Shown piece by piece: positions 18,844 through 26,629 of a stretch of DNA of 64,000 nucleotides. Within the stretch, counting starts at the first letter, position 1. Each line of letters begins with the position of its first letter. The stretch comes from an uncultured Burkholderiales bacterium (GTDB lineage: Bacteria > Pseudomonadota > Gammaproteobacteria > Burkholderiales > Burkholderiaceae_C): contig CALTTG010000006.1 of assembly GCA_943908475.1 (NCBI GenBank), positions 1 through 64,000 of the forward strand. The letters run 5' to 3'. A program made the position numbers and the translations under genes. Under the pieces are notes generated by a model. The model did not search any database. It was not told where the DNA came from and worked only from the letters and a program-made list of their open reading frames with translations.

Positions 18844-20034
18844 ATGCCCCTGGCGCGTCTTCATGCATTCGCTGTTCCCACATCGGGCTGTCTCGGCTTG
18901 ACCCTGGCCTTGTTGTGCGGTCCCGCACTGGCGCAAAACTACACCGGCGTGTCCGTCATCGAGCGCTTTGGCACGATTCGCACCGTGGCGGGCGAGATCT
19001 TGCCCAGCGGCTACCCCGTGTTCATGGCCCAGGACGGCACCGTGGTGGGGCGCGCCATGACCGGCACCACCCGCGCCTTCAACCTGGCCACCTTGTCATA
19101 CGACTACCGCTACACCCTGCAAACCCTGCGCTGGGCTGCTGGCAACGTGAAAAGCGCTCCCGCGGTGAAGGTGAACACCTCGGTGTGGCCCACCACGGGC
19201 AATGCCCAGGGCAACTGGGCGGGCTACGCGCTGAGCAGCACGCAGATCTTCCAGGGCACCTCCCTGCCCCGCCGAGGCCTGGACATGCCGGCCGTGTCGA
19301 TCAACGGCAAGGTGACCAAAATCAACGGAGCCACTGGCGCCTACTTCGAGCCCATCGACATGAATGCGCAAAACTGGGTGCTGGGCACGCGCCCGCCCAG
19401 CCTGGCGCGAGGCGATGAGATTCAGGGTGTGATCTGGAAAAACGGCGCGCTCATGACCCTGGACAGCGGCGTGGCGCGCAAGGCGTTTCCCGAGAAGATG
19501 AACGATCAGGGCGACGTTGTCGGCATGGTGCGCGATGAAATCTTCAACAGCGACGGTCTGCTGATCGATTACACCGAGCGTGCGGCCTTGTGGGTCAACG
19601 GCAAGTTGACCTGGTTGGGCCCCAATCGATCCAAAGCGTATTCCATCAACAACCAGGGGCAGTTCCTGGTGCTCAACATGACCGACCCCGGCTCAGGTTG
19701 GGAGCTTCGCACCACGTCCGGCGGTGTCACGCCGCTGGTGGAGCCCGACAACGTGTCGGTGAGCAACTTGATGATCAACAACAAAGGTGAAATCGGCGGC
19801 CTCTACACCCGCTACGACCCACAAACCTCCCTCACCTCACGCCAACGCCCCTTCGTGTGGAAGAACGGCGTGATGATCGACGTCTACGCCCAGCTGGACG
19901 CCAAGGGCATTGTCTTGACGGAAGGCCAGCGCAACTGGGTCGAGGGCCTGATCGACTTCAACGACCAGGGTGGCATGTTGATCAGCCACGACCTGCCGTT
20001 CAGAGGCACCATGCGGATCAACGTGGCCCCTTGA
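18844..20034 (+). CDS. Secreted repeat protein of unknown function (HAF-repeat-like)
   Basis: 396 residues with a signal peptide (hydrophobic core to about residue 30, ending ALAQN). No catalytic motif recognised. Four short related segments recur: MNDQGDVVGM, INNQGQFLVL, INNKGEIGGL and FNDQGGMLIS, each preceding a predicted strand and often followed by WKNG or WVNG. This resembles the HAF family of extracellular repeats, which probably form a propeller. A good Shine-Dalgarno (AGGAGAA, 7 nt) fixes the start. It lies between ttcA and the folate genes on the opposite strand, in a slot where related genomes usually have those genes adjacent, so it may be an insertion. Confidence 0.7.
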   Translation: MPLARLHAFAVPTSGCLGLTLALLCGPALAQNYTGVSVIERFGTIRTVAGEILPSGYPVFMAQDGTVVGRAMTGTTRAFNLATLSYDYRYTLQTLRWAAGNVKSAPAVKVNTSVWPTTGNAQGNWAGYALSSTQIFQGTSLPRRGLDMPAVSINGKVTKINGATGAYFEPIDMNAQNWVLGTRPPSLARGDEIQGVIWKNGALMTLDSGVARKAFPEKMNDQGDVVGMVRDEIFNSDGLLIDYTERAALWVNGKLTWLGPNRSKAYSINNQGQFLVLNMTDPGSGWELRTTSGGVTPLVEPDNVSVSNLMINNKGEIGGLYTRYDPQTSLTSRQRPFVWKNGVMIDVYAQLDAKGIVLTEGQRNWVEGLIDFNDQGGMLISHDLPFRGTMRINVAP

Positions 20035-20061
20035 CCAGCTGACCCACCAGGCCGGGCGGTT

Positions 20062-20433
20062 TCACCACTGCCCGGTTTCCATGCGGATGGCCACTTCGCA
20101 GTCTTCGAAGATTTCGAGTTTGGCGATTTTCACGCGCACGCCCAGCACGCCCGGCAAGTCCATCAGCCGGTGGCACAGCTTGCCAATCAAGGTCTCCAGC
20201 AGGTTCACGTGCTGGGCCGTGCATTCTTCGATGATGATGCTGCGCACTCGGCGGTAATCGAGCACGTGGGTGAGGTCGTCATCTTGGGGCAACAGCGATT
20301 GGCTGCCCATGTTGAGGTCGGCATCCACCTGGATCGGCTGGGGCGCATCGATTTCATGGTCCAGCACACCCAAGCTGGCGTTGAAGCGCAAACCATGCAG
20401 GGTCAGCGTCTGGTTGCCTTTGGTGATGCTCAT
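20062..20433 (-). CDS. folB: Dihydroneopterin aldolase (FolB family)
   Basis: 123 residues, family-typical length. FolB fold signatures: LTLHGLRFNASLGVLDHEID at the N-terminus, the DYRRVRSIIIEE helix, NLLETLIGKLCHRLM, and the C-terminal strand VRVKIAKLEIFEDCEVAI. Cleaves 7,8-dihydroneopterin to 6-hydroxymethyl-dihydropterin and glycolaldehyde in folate synthesis. Its ATG overlaps the stop of the second FolB-type gene (ATGA), so it is last in a three-gene coupled unit. Confidence 0.87.
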   Translation of the reverse strand: MSITKGNQTLTLHGLRFNASLGVLDHEIDAPQPIQVDADLNMGSQSLLPQDDDLTHVLDYRRVRSIIIEECTAQHVNLLETLIGKLCHRLMDLPGVLGVRVKIAKLEIFEDCEVAIRMETGQW

Positions 20434-20831
20434 GCGTGAGCCCCTTTCATGCGAAAAACTTCCACCCCCACGCCAGCGCAGTCGGGGTAAACGTCGGGTT
20501 TGCAGGTCGACAGGCGAACCGCCGTCACCTGGGGGTGTGCCAGCAACTGCGCCACCAGGTCGTCACACAGGGTCTCCTGCAACTCGACATGGCCTTGGGC
20601 AATGCGTTGCGCAATGAGGTTGCGCACGAAATCGTAGTCAACGACCTCGGCCAACTGATCGTGGTTGGGCGTCGACGCGTCGTAAGGCACGAACAACTCC
20701 ACATTGAACACCACGCGCTGCGCCTGGGTCTTTTCAAAGTCGTGGGCGCCGATCTGCACAGGCACCACGTGGTCGCGCAGGAAGATTCGGCGGCACTGCA
20801 AGGCCAATCGGCCAAACAGGTCATCGGTCAT
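20430..20831 (-). CDS. FolB-family protein, possibly dihydroneopterin triphosphate epimerase (FolX-like)
   Basis: 133 residues, paralogous to the next gene: VVPVQIGAHDFEKTQAQRVV, DYDFVRNLIAQRIA, LQETLCDDLVAQLL and VRLSTCKPDVYPDCAGVGVE align with the FolB fold. Two FolB-type genes followed by a FolM-like reductase suggest division of labour: one aldolase for folate, one epimerase for tetrahydromonapterin. The sequence alone does not settle which is which. Start and stop both overlap neighbours by 4 nt. Confidence 0.75.
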   Translation of the reverse strand: MTDDLFGRLALQCRRIFLRDHVVPVQIGAHDFEKTQAQRVVFNVELFVPYDASTPNHDQLAEVVDYDFVRNLIAQRIAQGHVELQETLCDDLVAQLLAHPQVTAVRLSTCKPDVYPDCAGVGVEVFRMKGAHA

Positions 20832-21631
20832 TGGGGGGCTTTCATCAATTCATCGACCACGAACATCACGTCGCGGGTCAAAGGCACCAGGTGCTGGCCA
20901 TTGTCGACGGCCACGGTGACCCCGGTGATGCACGGGTTCTCCACCAGGAAGCGACAGGTGGCCGCCACCTGCGCCGGATCGGTGGCCCGACGCATGAGGT
21001 TCACGCGTCCCGCGCGTTCGAAGTTGTCCGCAGATTGAGGGCCGCTGAGGAACATCAACCCGGGGGCCACACCGCACACGCGCAAGGCCGGTGCAAGGGC
21101 TTGCGCCTGCAAGGCCACCGCCCGCTCCAAGGCCAGTTTGGTGACGGTGTATGAAAAATAGTCGGGGTTGAGGTTCAGCACTTTCTGGTCGAGCACATGG
21201 ATGACGCAGCGCGTCCCGGAAGGCTCCGACGCCGCGCTCACCGACTGCGCCATCAGCGCGGCCAACTCCAACGGTGCCAGCAAATTGACTTCCAATTGGG
21301 CACGGGCACCGGCCACGTCCATCGTGGCGGCTTCGTCGGGCTCGAAGCTCGACGCATTGTTGATCAAGGCATGCAAGGGCCCCGACTGCGCCACGATCTC
21401 GGCCATCATGCGTTCACGCTCGGCAGACTGGCTCAAATCGGCCTGCACCAAATGAACACGAGCCCCCTTGGCACGCAGGCGGTCTCTGAGGGCCTCAGCG
21501 TGCGCCGCCGAGCGCTGGTAGTGACACCAGACCTCCCAGCCGGCATCGGCAAAGGTCTCGCACAGTTGGGCGCCCAGGCGGACGGCTCCGCCAGTGATGA
21601 GCACACGCTCAGGTGGGTTGCAGCTCGACAT
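20828..21631 (-). CDS. SDR oxidoreductase, pteridine/dihydromonapterin reductase-like (FolM type)
   Basis: 267 residues. Cofactor loop ITGGAVRLGAQLCETFADAG, LINNASSFEPDEA, and DQKVLNLNPDYFSYTVTKLA containing the catalytic Tyr-x3-Lys, followed by VAPGLMFLSGPQS. The DQKxxNxxPDYFSYTxxK block is the hallmark of the PTR1/FolM subgroup reducing dihydropterins. First gene of the overlapping cluster with the two FolB-type proteins. Divergent from the methyltransferase gene. Role in tetrahydromonapterin or folate rescue is inferred from family and context. Confidence 0.85.
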   Translation of the reverse strand: MSSCNPPERVLITGGAVRLGAQLCETFADAGWEVWCHYQRSAAHAEALRDRLRAKGARVHLVQADLSQSAERERMMAEIVAQSGPLHALINNASSFEPDEAATMDVAGARAQLEVNLLAPLELAALMAQSVSAASEPSGTRCVIHVLDQKVLNLNPDYFSYTVTKLALERAVALQAQALAPALRVCGVAPGLMFLSGPQSADNFERAGRVNLMRRATDPAQVAATCRFLVENPCITGVTVAVDNGQHLVPLTRDVMFVVDELMKAPQ

Positions 21632-21760
21632 TCAAGATGCCTCCAATGAAAACGACGCTCAGCATGCCTGCTTTCGGACTGGTCAAAGGCTGGGCATTGC
21701 GAACATGTCCTTCTTGGGTCCCGCTCCGGCACCCAGACCAGTAGTTCCTACAATCGGGCA

Positions 21761-22960
21761 ATGACGACCTTCTCCACGCCCCCCTCGACAGGCCACAGTG
21801 TAGTGGCCGCGCCTTTGCCCGAGAGCCCGCTGGCCCGGCTGATTGCCCAGGAGATTCGAGCGCGTGGAGGCTGGATGAGCTTTGAGCGCTACATGGAGCT
21901 GGCGCTGTACACGCCCGGCCTGGGTTACTACAGCGGCGGCCGGCGGGTGCTGGGTCAAGGGCCCCATGATGGCAGTGATTTCGTGACGGCGCCCGAGATG
22001 AGCCCGCTGTTTGGCCGCGCCGTGGCGCAGCAGGTGCAACAGGCCCTCGAGGTGACGGGCACCGACGAAGTGTGGGAGTTCGGAGCAGGCACCGGAGCTC
22101 TGGCCGAGCAGATCCTGGGCGAGTTGGGCGATCGCCTCAAGCGATACACCATCGTTGACCTGTCTGGCACCCTCAGGGAGCGGCAGCATGCCCGATTGAG
22201 CCAGGCACACCCGGCGCTGGCTCACAAAGTGGTGTGGGCCGACACCCTGCCGGACACCTTGAATGGCGTGGTCGTGGGCAACGAAGTGCTGGACGCCATT
22301 CCCGTTCATGTGCTGACCTGGGACGGCAACGAGTGGCAAGAGCGTGGCGTGACCGTGGCCTCGGCCACAGACGACGACGCTGCCATCACCTTCGCGTGGG
22401 AGGTGCGCCCACTGCCCGAGGGCGTGCGCCCCCCCACCGATCATGCCGATGGTGCCTTTGCGCCCGGCACGGTGGTCGAAACCCACGGCCCCGCCGAAGC
22501 CTTTGTGACCACCTTGGCCGCGCACATGGGGCGAGGCGCTGCGTTCTTCATCGACTACGGCTTCCCTGCCGAAGAGTTCTATCACCCCCAGCGCATCGGG
22601 GGCACCTTGATGTGCCACCAGGCGCACCGCAGCGACCCTGACCCGCTCGATCAGGTCGGCGCCAAAGACATCACCACGCACGTCAATTTCACAGGCGTGG
22701 CCTTGGCGGGCCAGGAAGGCGGCTGGGAGGTGCTGGGCTACACCAGCCAGGCCCATTTTTTGATGAACTGCGGGCTGTTGCAACTGCTGCCCCCGCCCGG
22801 CGAGACGCTGACGGCCGCGCAAGTCAAAGCCACGGCGGCGGTGCAAAAACTGCTGGGTGAACACGAAATGGGTGAGCTGTTCAAGGTGATCGGGTTCACC
22901 AAGGGCCCGTGGTTTGACGCCATCGGCTTTCGACAAGGCGATCGCACCCACACGCTCTGA
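21761..22960 (+). CDS. SAM-dependent methyltransferase of the MidA/NDUFAF7 (DUF185) family
   Basis: 399 residues. Signature blocks: GGWMSFERYMELALYTPGLG, YYSGG, DFVTAPEMSPLFGRAVAQQV, the SAM-binding EFGAGTGALAEQIL, VVGNEVLDAIPVH and FIDYGFPAEEFYHPQRIGGT. The eukaryotic relative methylates an arginine of complex I subunit NDUFS2; the bacterial target is unproven. Divergent from the folM-like gene. TACAAT ends 6 nt before the ATG and no ribosome-binding site is evident, so the leader may be very short. Confidence 0.93.
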   Translation: MTTFSTPPSTGHSVVAAPLPESPLARLIAQEIRARGGWMSFERYMELALYTPGLGYYSGGRRVLGQGPHDGSDFVTAPEMSPLFGRAVAQQVQQALEVTGTDEVWEFGAGTGALAEQILGELGDRLKRYTIVDLSGTLRERQHARLSQAHPALAHKVVWADTLPDTLNGVVVGNEVLDAIPVHVLTWDGNEWQERGVTVASATDDDAAITFAWEVRPLPEGVRPPTDHADGAFAPGTVVETHGPAEAFVTTLAAHMGRGAAFFIDYGFPAEEFYHPQRIGGTLMCHQAHRSDPDPLDQVGAKDITTHVNFTGVALAGQEGGWEVLGYTSQAHFLMNCGLLQLLPPPGETLTAAQVKATAAVQKLLGEHEMGELFKVIGFTKGPWFDAIGFRQGDRTHTL

Positions 22961-22980
22961 CCGGTCTCTGGAACAGGGGC

Positions 22981-23009
22981 AAGACACCGACTGGGCAAGC
23001 GGGGATAAT
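22981..23009 (+). promoter_or_regulatory. Candidate lpxC promoter with almost no leader
   Basis: AAGACA (22981-22986), a 17-nt spacer and GATAAT (23004-23009) fit sigma-70 spacing. The -10 ends 7 nt before the lpxC ATG, so the transcript would start at or next to the start codon. GGGGA inside this stretch could instead serve as a ribosome-binding site for a longer transcript. Confidence 0.35.
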
Positions 23010-23016
23010 CTCGTCC

Positions 23017-23952
23017 ATGCTGCAACAACGCACCCTCAAATCGCTGACACGCGCCGTGGGCGTGGGCCTGCACAGTGGCCAGCGCGTGGAACTCACGCTG
23101 CGCCCAGCGCCCCCCAACACTGGCATCGTGTTCCGCCGGGTGGACCTGCCCAACCCGGTGGACATCCCCGTCAACCCGGATTCGGTGTGCGACTGCCGCA
23201 TGGCCACGACCATCTCGCCGGGCGGTGACCCAGGCGCAGCCAAGGTCAACACCATCGAGCACCTGATGTCGGCCTGCTGCGGGCTGGGCTTGGACAACCT
23301 CTATGTGGACATCACGGCCGAGGAAGTGCCCATCTTGGATGGCTCGTCTGCCGCATTCGTCTACTTGCTGCAAAGCGCGGGCATCGAGCTGCAAAAAGCC
23401 CCCAAACGGTTCATCCGGGTGACTCGGCCGGTCGAGTACCGAGAAGGTTCAGGGCCCAGCCTGAAGTGGGCACGCCTGGAACCCCACCACGGCTACAAGC
23501 TGGCGTTCGAAATTGACTTTGACCACCCCGCGGTGGACCAGACCGGCCAGCGCGTGGAGTTCGATTTCGCCAGTGGCCAATACAAGCGCGACATCGCGCG
23601 TGCACGCACCTTCGGCTTCACGAAAGATGTGGAGATGATGCGTTCGCGAGGTCTGGGCCTGGGCGCCAGCATGGACAACGCCATCGTGGTCGACGATTAC
23701 CGCGTGCTCAATGGCGATGGCCTGCGCTACGACGACGAATTCGTCAAGCACAAGATCCTCGATGCGATTGGCGACCTCTACGTGGCGGGCCTGCCGCTTT
23801 TGGCGGCTTACAGCGCGTACAAGTCGGGGCACGCCTTGAACAACCTGCTGTTGCGCGAGTTGTTCAAACAACCCGACGCCTACGAAATCGTGACGTTTGA
23901 AGACAAGGCCAAAGCCCCCAAGGGCCTGGCCGAACTGGCTCCGGCCTGGTGA
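23017..23952 (+). CDS. lpxC: UDP-3-O-acyl-N-acetylglucosamine deacetylase
   Basis: 311-residue zinc deacetylase, the committed step of lipid A synthesis, cytosolic. Family blocks: MLQQRTLKSLTRAVGVGLHS, TTISPGG, NTIEHLMSACCGLGLDNLYV with the first zinc His, PILDGSSAAFVYLLQSAGI, FGFTKDVEMMRSRGLGLGAS, and FVKHKILDAIGDLYVAGLPL with the HxxxD zinc site, then KSGHALNN. Complete. In most Burkholderiales it follows ftsZ; here the upstream gene is a methyltransferase, so the dcw link is broken or it lies elsewhere. A small membrane protein gene follows by 13 nt. Confidence 0.97.
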   Translation: MLQQRTLKSLTRAVGVGLHSGQRVELTLRPAPPNTGIVFRRVDLPNPVDIPVNPDSVCDCRMATTISPGGDPGAAKVNTIEHLMSACCGLGLDNLYVDITAEEVPILDGSSAAFVYLLQSAGIELQKAPKRFIRVTRPVEYREGSGPSLKWARLEPHHGYKLAFEIDFDHPAVDQTGQRVEFDFASGQYKRDIARARTFGFTKDVEMMRSRGLGLGASMDNAIVVDDYRVLNGDGLRYDDEFVKHKILDAIGDLYVAGLPLLAAYSAYKSGHALNNLLLRELFKQPDAYEIVTFEDKAKAPKGLAELAPAW

Positions 23953-23965
23953 AAGCGCTCAAGCC

Positions 23966-24154
23966 ATGATGGCCCTGATCCGATTCCTCTTCCTGGGCCT
24001 GATCTTCGGCTTTGGCTTTTGTGTGGTGATGAGCCGCGTCACCGGCGACCCCATCTGGCGTGCCCGGGGCATGAACGTGCTCAAGTGGGGTGTGGTGATC
24101 GGCCTGATCGCCTTCGGCGGCTTCATCTTGCGACGAGCCGCCGTGTTCATCTGA
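23966..24154 (+). CDS. Small two-helix membrane protein of unknown function
   Basis: 62 residues from the ATG at 23966, or 61 from the adjacent ATG. Two hydrophobic helices (about 3-24 and 40-56) are joined by a polar loop, SRVTGDPIWRARGMNVLKWG. It starts 13 nt after lpxC and is presumably cotranscribed. The frame is open back into lpxC but that part is shadow. No named family recognised; the conserved-looking loop and position after lpxC suggest a real gene. Confidence 0.7.
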   Translation: MMALIRFLFLGLIFGFGFCVVMSRVTGDPIWRARGMNVLKWGVVIGLIAFGGFILRRAAVFI

Positions 24155-24174
24155 GGCGGGGGCTCAGCCCCGCC
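24155..24174. terminator. GC-rich hairpin between convergent genes
   Basis: GGCGGGG (24155-24161) and CCCCGCC (24168-24174) pair around a 6-nt loop immediately after the small membrane protein stop. It has no U-run, so termination efficiency is doubtful. It sits where the lpxC unit and the minus-strand unit converge. Confidence 0.4.
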
Positions 24175-24182
24175 ACGCACCA

Positions 24183-24896
24183 TCAGTCGTTGATGGCAGC
24201 AGGCTCTGCGGTCTGAACCTGCTGTTGTGTGTTGGCGTAGCAGGTGCGGCCATCCAGCGTCTGGACCGGTCCGTTTTGCTGCGCGTTGTAGAAGAAGTAG
24301 CCGTCGATGGCCGACACCACCGAGCCATTGGTGCAGCTGTAAGTCGTCGAGGCCACGCCCGAGGTCGGCGCCTTGGGACGGGTCAAGGAGTTGAGGCCCA
24401 CGTAAGGCAGTGCCGTGCCGCGGAACAGGTAATCCAAGCCGAACGTGACGTGGGCCGCCTGCACGCCCAACCCGATCAGGGGCGTTTGCTGCGAGAACGA
24501 GTAACCCAGACCGAACTGACCCAGGGCCGAGCGCTGACCGCCGATGTAGGACACGCGCACGCGGTCAAAGCTGATGCCGCCCAGGAAGGGCAGGAAGACA
24601 TCCAGCTGCACACCTTCGGACTTCTTGTCGGCACCCGTGCGAACGCCACGAACACCCAGCACGAGCTCAGGCGCCTTGGTGCCAAAGTTCCAGTTGATGC
24701 CCATGAAGAACGATTCGGTGCGGCGCTTGCCACCCGGTGCGTTGATCACGGTGGCGGTCGGCGCCGTGCACAGGCCCGTGGGGCCCTTGCTGGAACCGTC
24801 GCTGCACGCGTTGGGGGAAACGCCGGCGTGTGCTGGCAACAGGGCCGACAAGGCCACCGCGGCGGCCAGGGGGCGCCAGGAATTGGAAAGGTTCAT
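24183..24896 (-). CDS. Secreted or outer-membrane protein of unknown function
   Basis: 237 residues with a signal peptide (MNLSNSWRPLAAAVALSALL, ending AHA-GV). The body is rich in alternating strands ending in aromatic residues (FFMGINWNFG, LVLGVRGVRT, VRVSYIGGQ, FGLGYSFSQQ, VTFGLDYLFRG), which suggests a small beta-barrel. Four cysteines are present: two near the mature N-terminus and two near the C-terminus. It follows the GMC oxidoreductase gene by 47 nt on the same strand and may belong to that unit. No family name recognised. Confidence 0.72.
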   Translation of the reverse strand: MNLSNSWRPLAAAVALSALLPAHAGVSPNACSDGSSKGPTGLCTAPTATVINAPGGKRRTESFFMGINWNFGTKAPELVLGVRGVRTGADKKSEGVQLDVFLPFLGGISFDRVRVSYIGGQRSALGQFGLGYSFSQQTPLIGLGVQAAHVTFGLDYLFRGTALPYVGLNSLTRPKAPTSGVASTTYSCTNGSVVSAIDGYFFYNAQQNGPVQTLDGRTCYANTQQQVQTAEPAAIND

Positions 24897-24943
24897 GTTT
24901 GGAATCTCAGGAGGGGGGAGGATGAATGCCGTGACCGCTTGCG

Positions 24944-26629
24944 TCATCGCCGCACGCCATCCACCCAACGATCTGCAGCACGCAGCGACAAAGCTTGGAT
25001 GGTCAGCGAAGGCGACTCGCCCCCACCGCTGCTGGGAAACGCGCTTGCATCACACACCAGCAGATTTTGCCAACCGTGGACACGTCCGTCTCCCCCTAGA
25101 ACCGAGGTGCGGGGGTCAACACCCATGCGACAGGTGCCAAACACGTGCGACGAGCCGAAGGCGTCGTAAGACCCGCCTTCGCTGATCATCTCGGTCACGC
25201 CCGATGCCCGCAGCAGCGCCCGGCTCTTTTGCGCCATGAAGCTCAAGCGCCGACAGGTCATGTCGTCCACATGCGAGTGAATGCGGGCCAGCGGCATGCC
25301 ATGGGCATCTTTGGCCGAGGGGTCGAGGTCCACCCGGGAGCGAGGATGGGGCAGGCTTTCGCCAATCGCCGCCACCGCCAATGCCTTGCCAACCCCCTCT
25401 CGCATGACCTGCTTGTGCGCACGTCCCCAGCCCTTGAGAACGCGCGTGGCGTAGGCCACGGGCCCGGTCAGATCGGCGTCGAGTGTGGCGGAATAGAAAC
25501 GGGCGCCGCCCACCACATCCGGGATGCCATCAGGGGCATTGTGATCCCAGCAGATCGAATCGGCGGGCAAGCCCGCATAACTGTCCAGCCGGTCGGGGTG
25601 GAGGCCCACCGACATCCAATAGACGGTTTCCAGAAAATGACGACCCACCTGGCCATGGTCGTTGCCAATGCCCTGGGGCGCCCACGGCGATCGGTTGGCC
25701 AGCAAGATGCGCGGGGTTTCAATGGCGCCAGCCGCCAACACCACCCCTCTGGCGCGAGCCTGCTGAACACGGCCTTTGGCATCGATGTATTCGACCCCGG
25801 TGACCTCGCGCAGCCGGTTGTGCAGCAATCGCGTCACCTGCGCGTTGGGCAAGATCTCACAGCGTCCGGTGGCCAGGGCCTTGGGAATGAAGGTCTGATC
25901 GACCGACCCCTTGTCTCGGCGCGGGCAACCCTTGGCGCAGCCTCCGCAATGGTTGCAAGGCGGGCGACCGTCGTAGGCCTCTGACAGGGCTGCTCGCGGG
26001 TTGGGCTGCCAGTTCATGCCCAGGGCCTGAGCCCCGCGGGCCAATTGCTGACTGGCCGGGCACAAGCGGTGGGCCGGCAGGGGATAAGGGGTGCTGCGCC
26101 AGCGCTCGCTGGGGTCTTGTGTGGCAGGCCCCAAGGGGCCGCGGTGCTCGCCCGCCACGCCGATCAACTGTTCGACCTTGGCGTAATACGGCTCCAGCTC
26201 GTCATAACCCATGGGCCAGTCGGCACCCACGCCAAACTGGCTGGCCAAGCGCATGGAGCGGGGGTGCATGCGGTGGGCCTCGCCCACATAGTGCAGGGTC
26301 GAGCCGCCCACGCCCCTGACGTGCGAATACCCAATGGCCACCTTTCGACGCTCGGGCATCTCCGAGCTGATTTCGTCTCGGTGCCAGCCCCGGAGGTCTT
26401 TCCACTTCGGGTCGAGCTTCTGCATCTCGCCGTAGGTGTAGCGCCCCTGGCTGCGCGGCTTGACGGGAAAGCTGTGCTGTTCCCAGTCGGGCTTGTCGAG
26501 CCCATAGTCCCGGTCAGGATCGAACCAGGGCCCGGCTTCCAGGATCAACACCTTCTGGCCCCGCTGGGCCAGTGCCCAGGCGGCTGCGCCCCCACCCGCG
26601 CCCGAGCCCACCACAATCATGTCAAACAT
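24944..26629 (-). CDS. GMC family FAD-dependent oxidoreductase (large subunit)
   Basis: 561 residues. N-terminal FAD-binding MIVVGSGAGGGAAAWALAQR, then SHVRGVGGSTLHYVGEAHRM (GMC signature 1-like), a cysteine-rich stretch CNHCGGCAKGCPRRDKGS typical of membrane gluconate/sorbitol-type dehydrogenases, VLAAGAIETPRILLANRS (signature 2), and a C-terminal GTCRMGVDPRTS with the active-site region. It overlaps its small subunit gene by 8 nt. Together they resemble the periplasmic gluconate 2-dehydrogenase type, oxidising an alcohol or sugar and passing electrons to cytochrome c. No cytochrome subunit gene is adjacent. It lacks its own signal peptide and probably hitchhikes on the Tat signal of the partner. 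Confidence 0.92.
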   Translation of the reverse strand: MFDMIVVGSGAGGGAAAWALAQRGQKVLILEAGPWFDPDRDYGLDKPDWEQHSFPVKPRSQGRYTYGEMQKLDPKWKDLRGWHRDEISSEMPERRKVAIGYSHVRGVGGSTLHYVGEAHRMHPRSMRLASQFGVGADWPMGYDELEPYYAKVEQLIGVAGEHRGPLGPATQDPSERWRSTPYPLPAHRLCPASQQLARGAQALGMNWQPNPRAALSEAYDGRPPCNHCGGCAKGCPRRDKGSVDQTFIPKALATGRCEILPNAQVTRLLHNRLREVTGVEYIDAKGRVQQARARGVVLAAGAIETPRILLANRSPWAPQGIGNDHGQVGRHFLETVYWMSVGLHPDRLDSYAGLPADSICWDHNAPDGIPDVVGGARFYSATLDADLTGPVAYATRVLKGWGRAHKQVMREGVGKALAVAAIGESLPHPRSRVDLDPSAKDAHGMPLARIHSHVDDMTCRRLSFMAQKSRALLRASGVTEMISEGGSYDAFGSSHVFGTCRMGVDPRTSVLGGDGRVHGWQNLLVCDASAFPSSGGGESPSLTIQALSLRAADRWVDGVRR

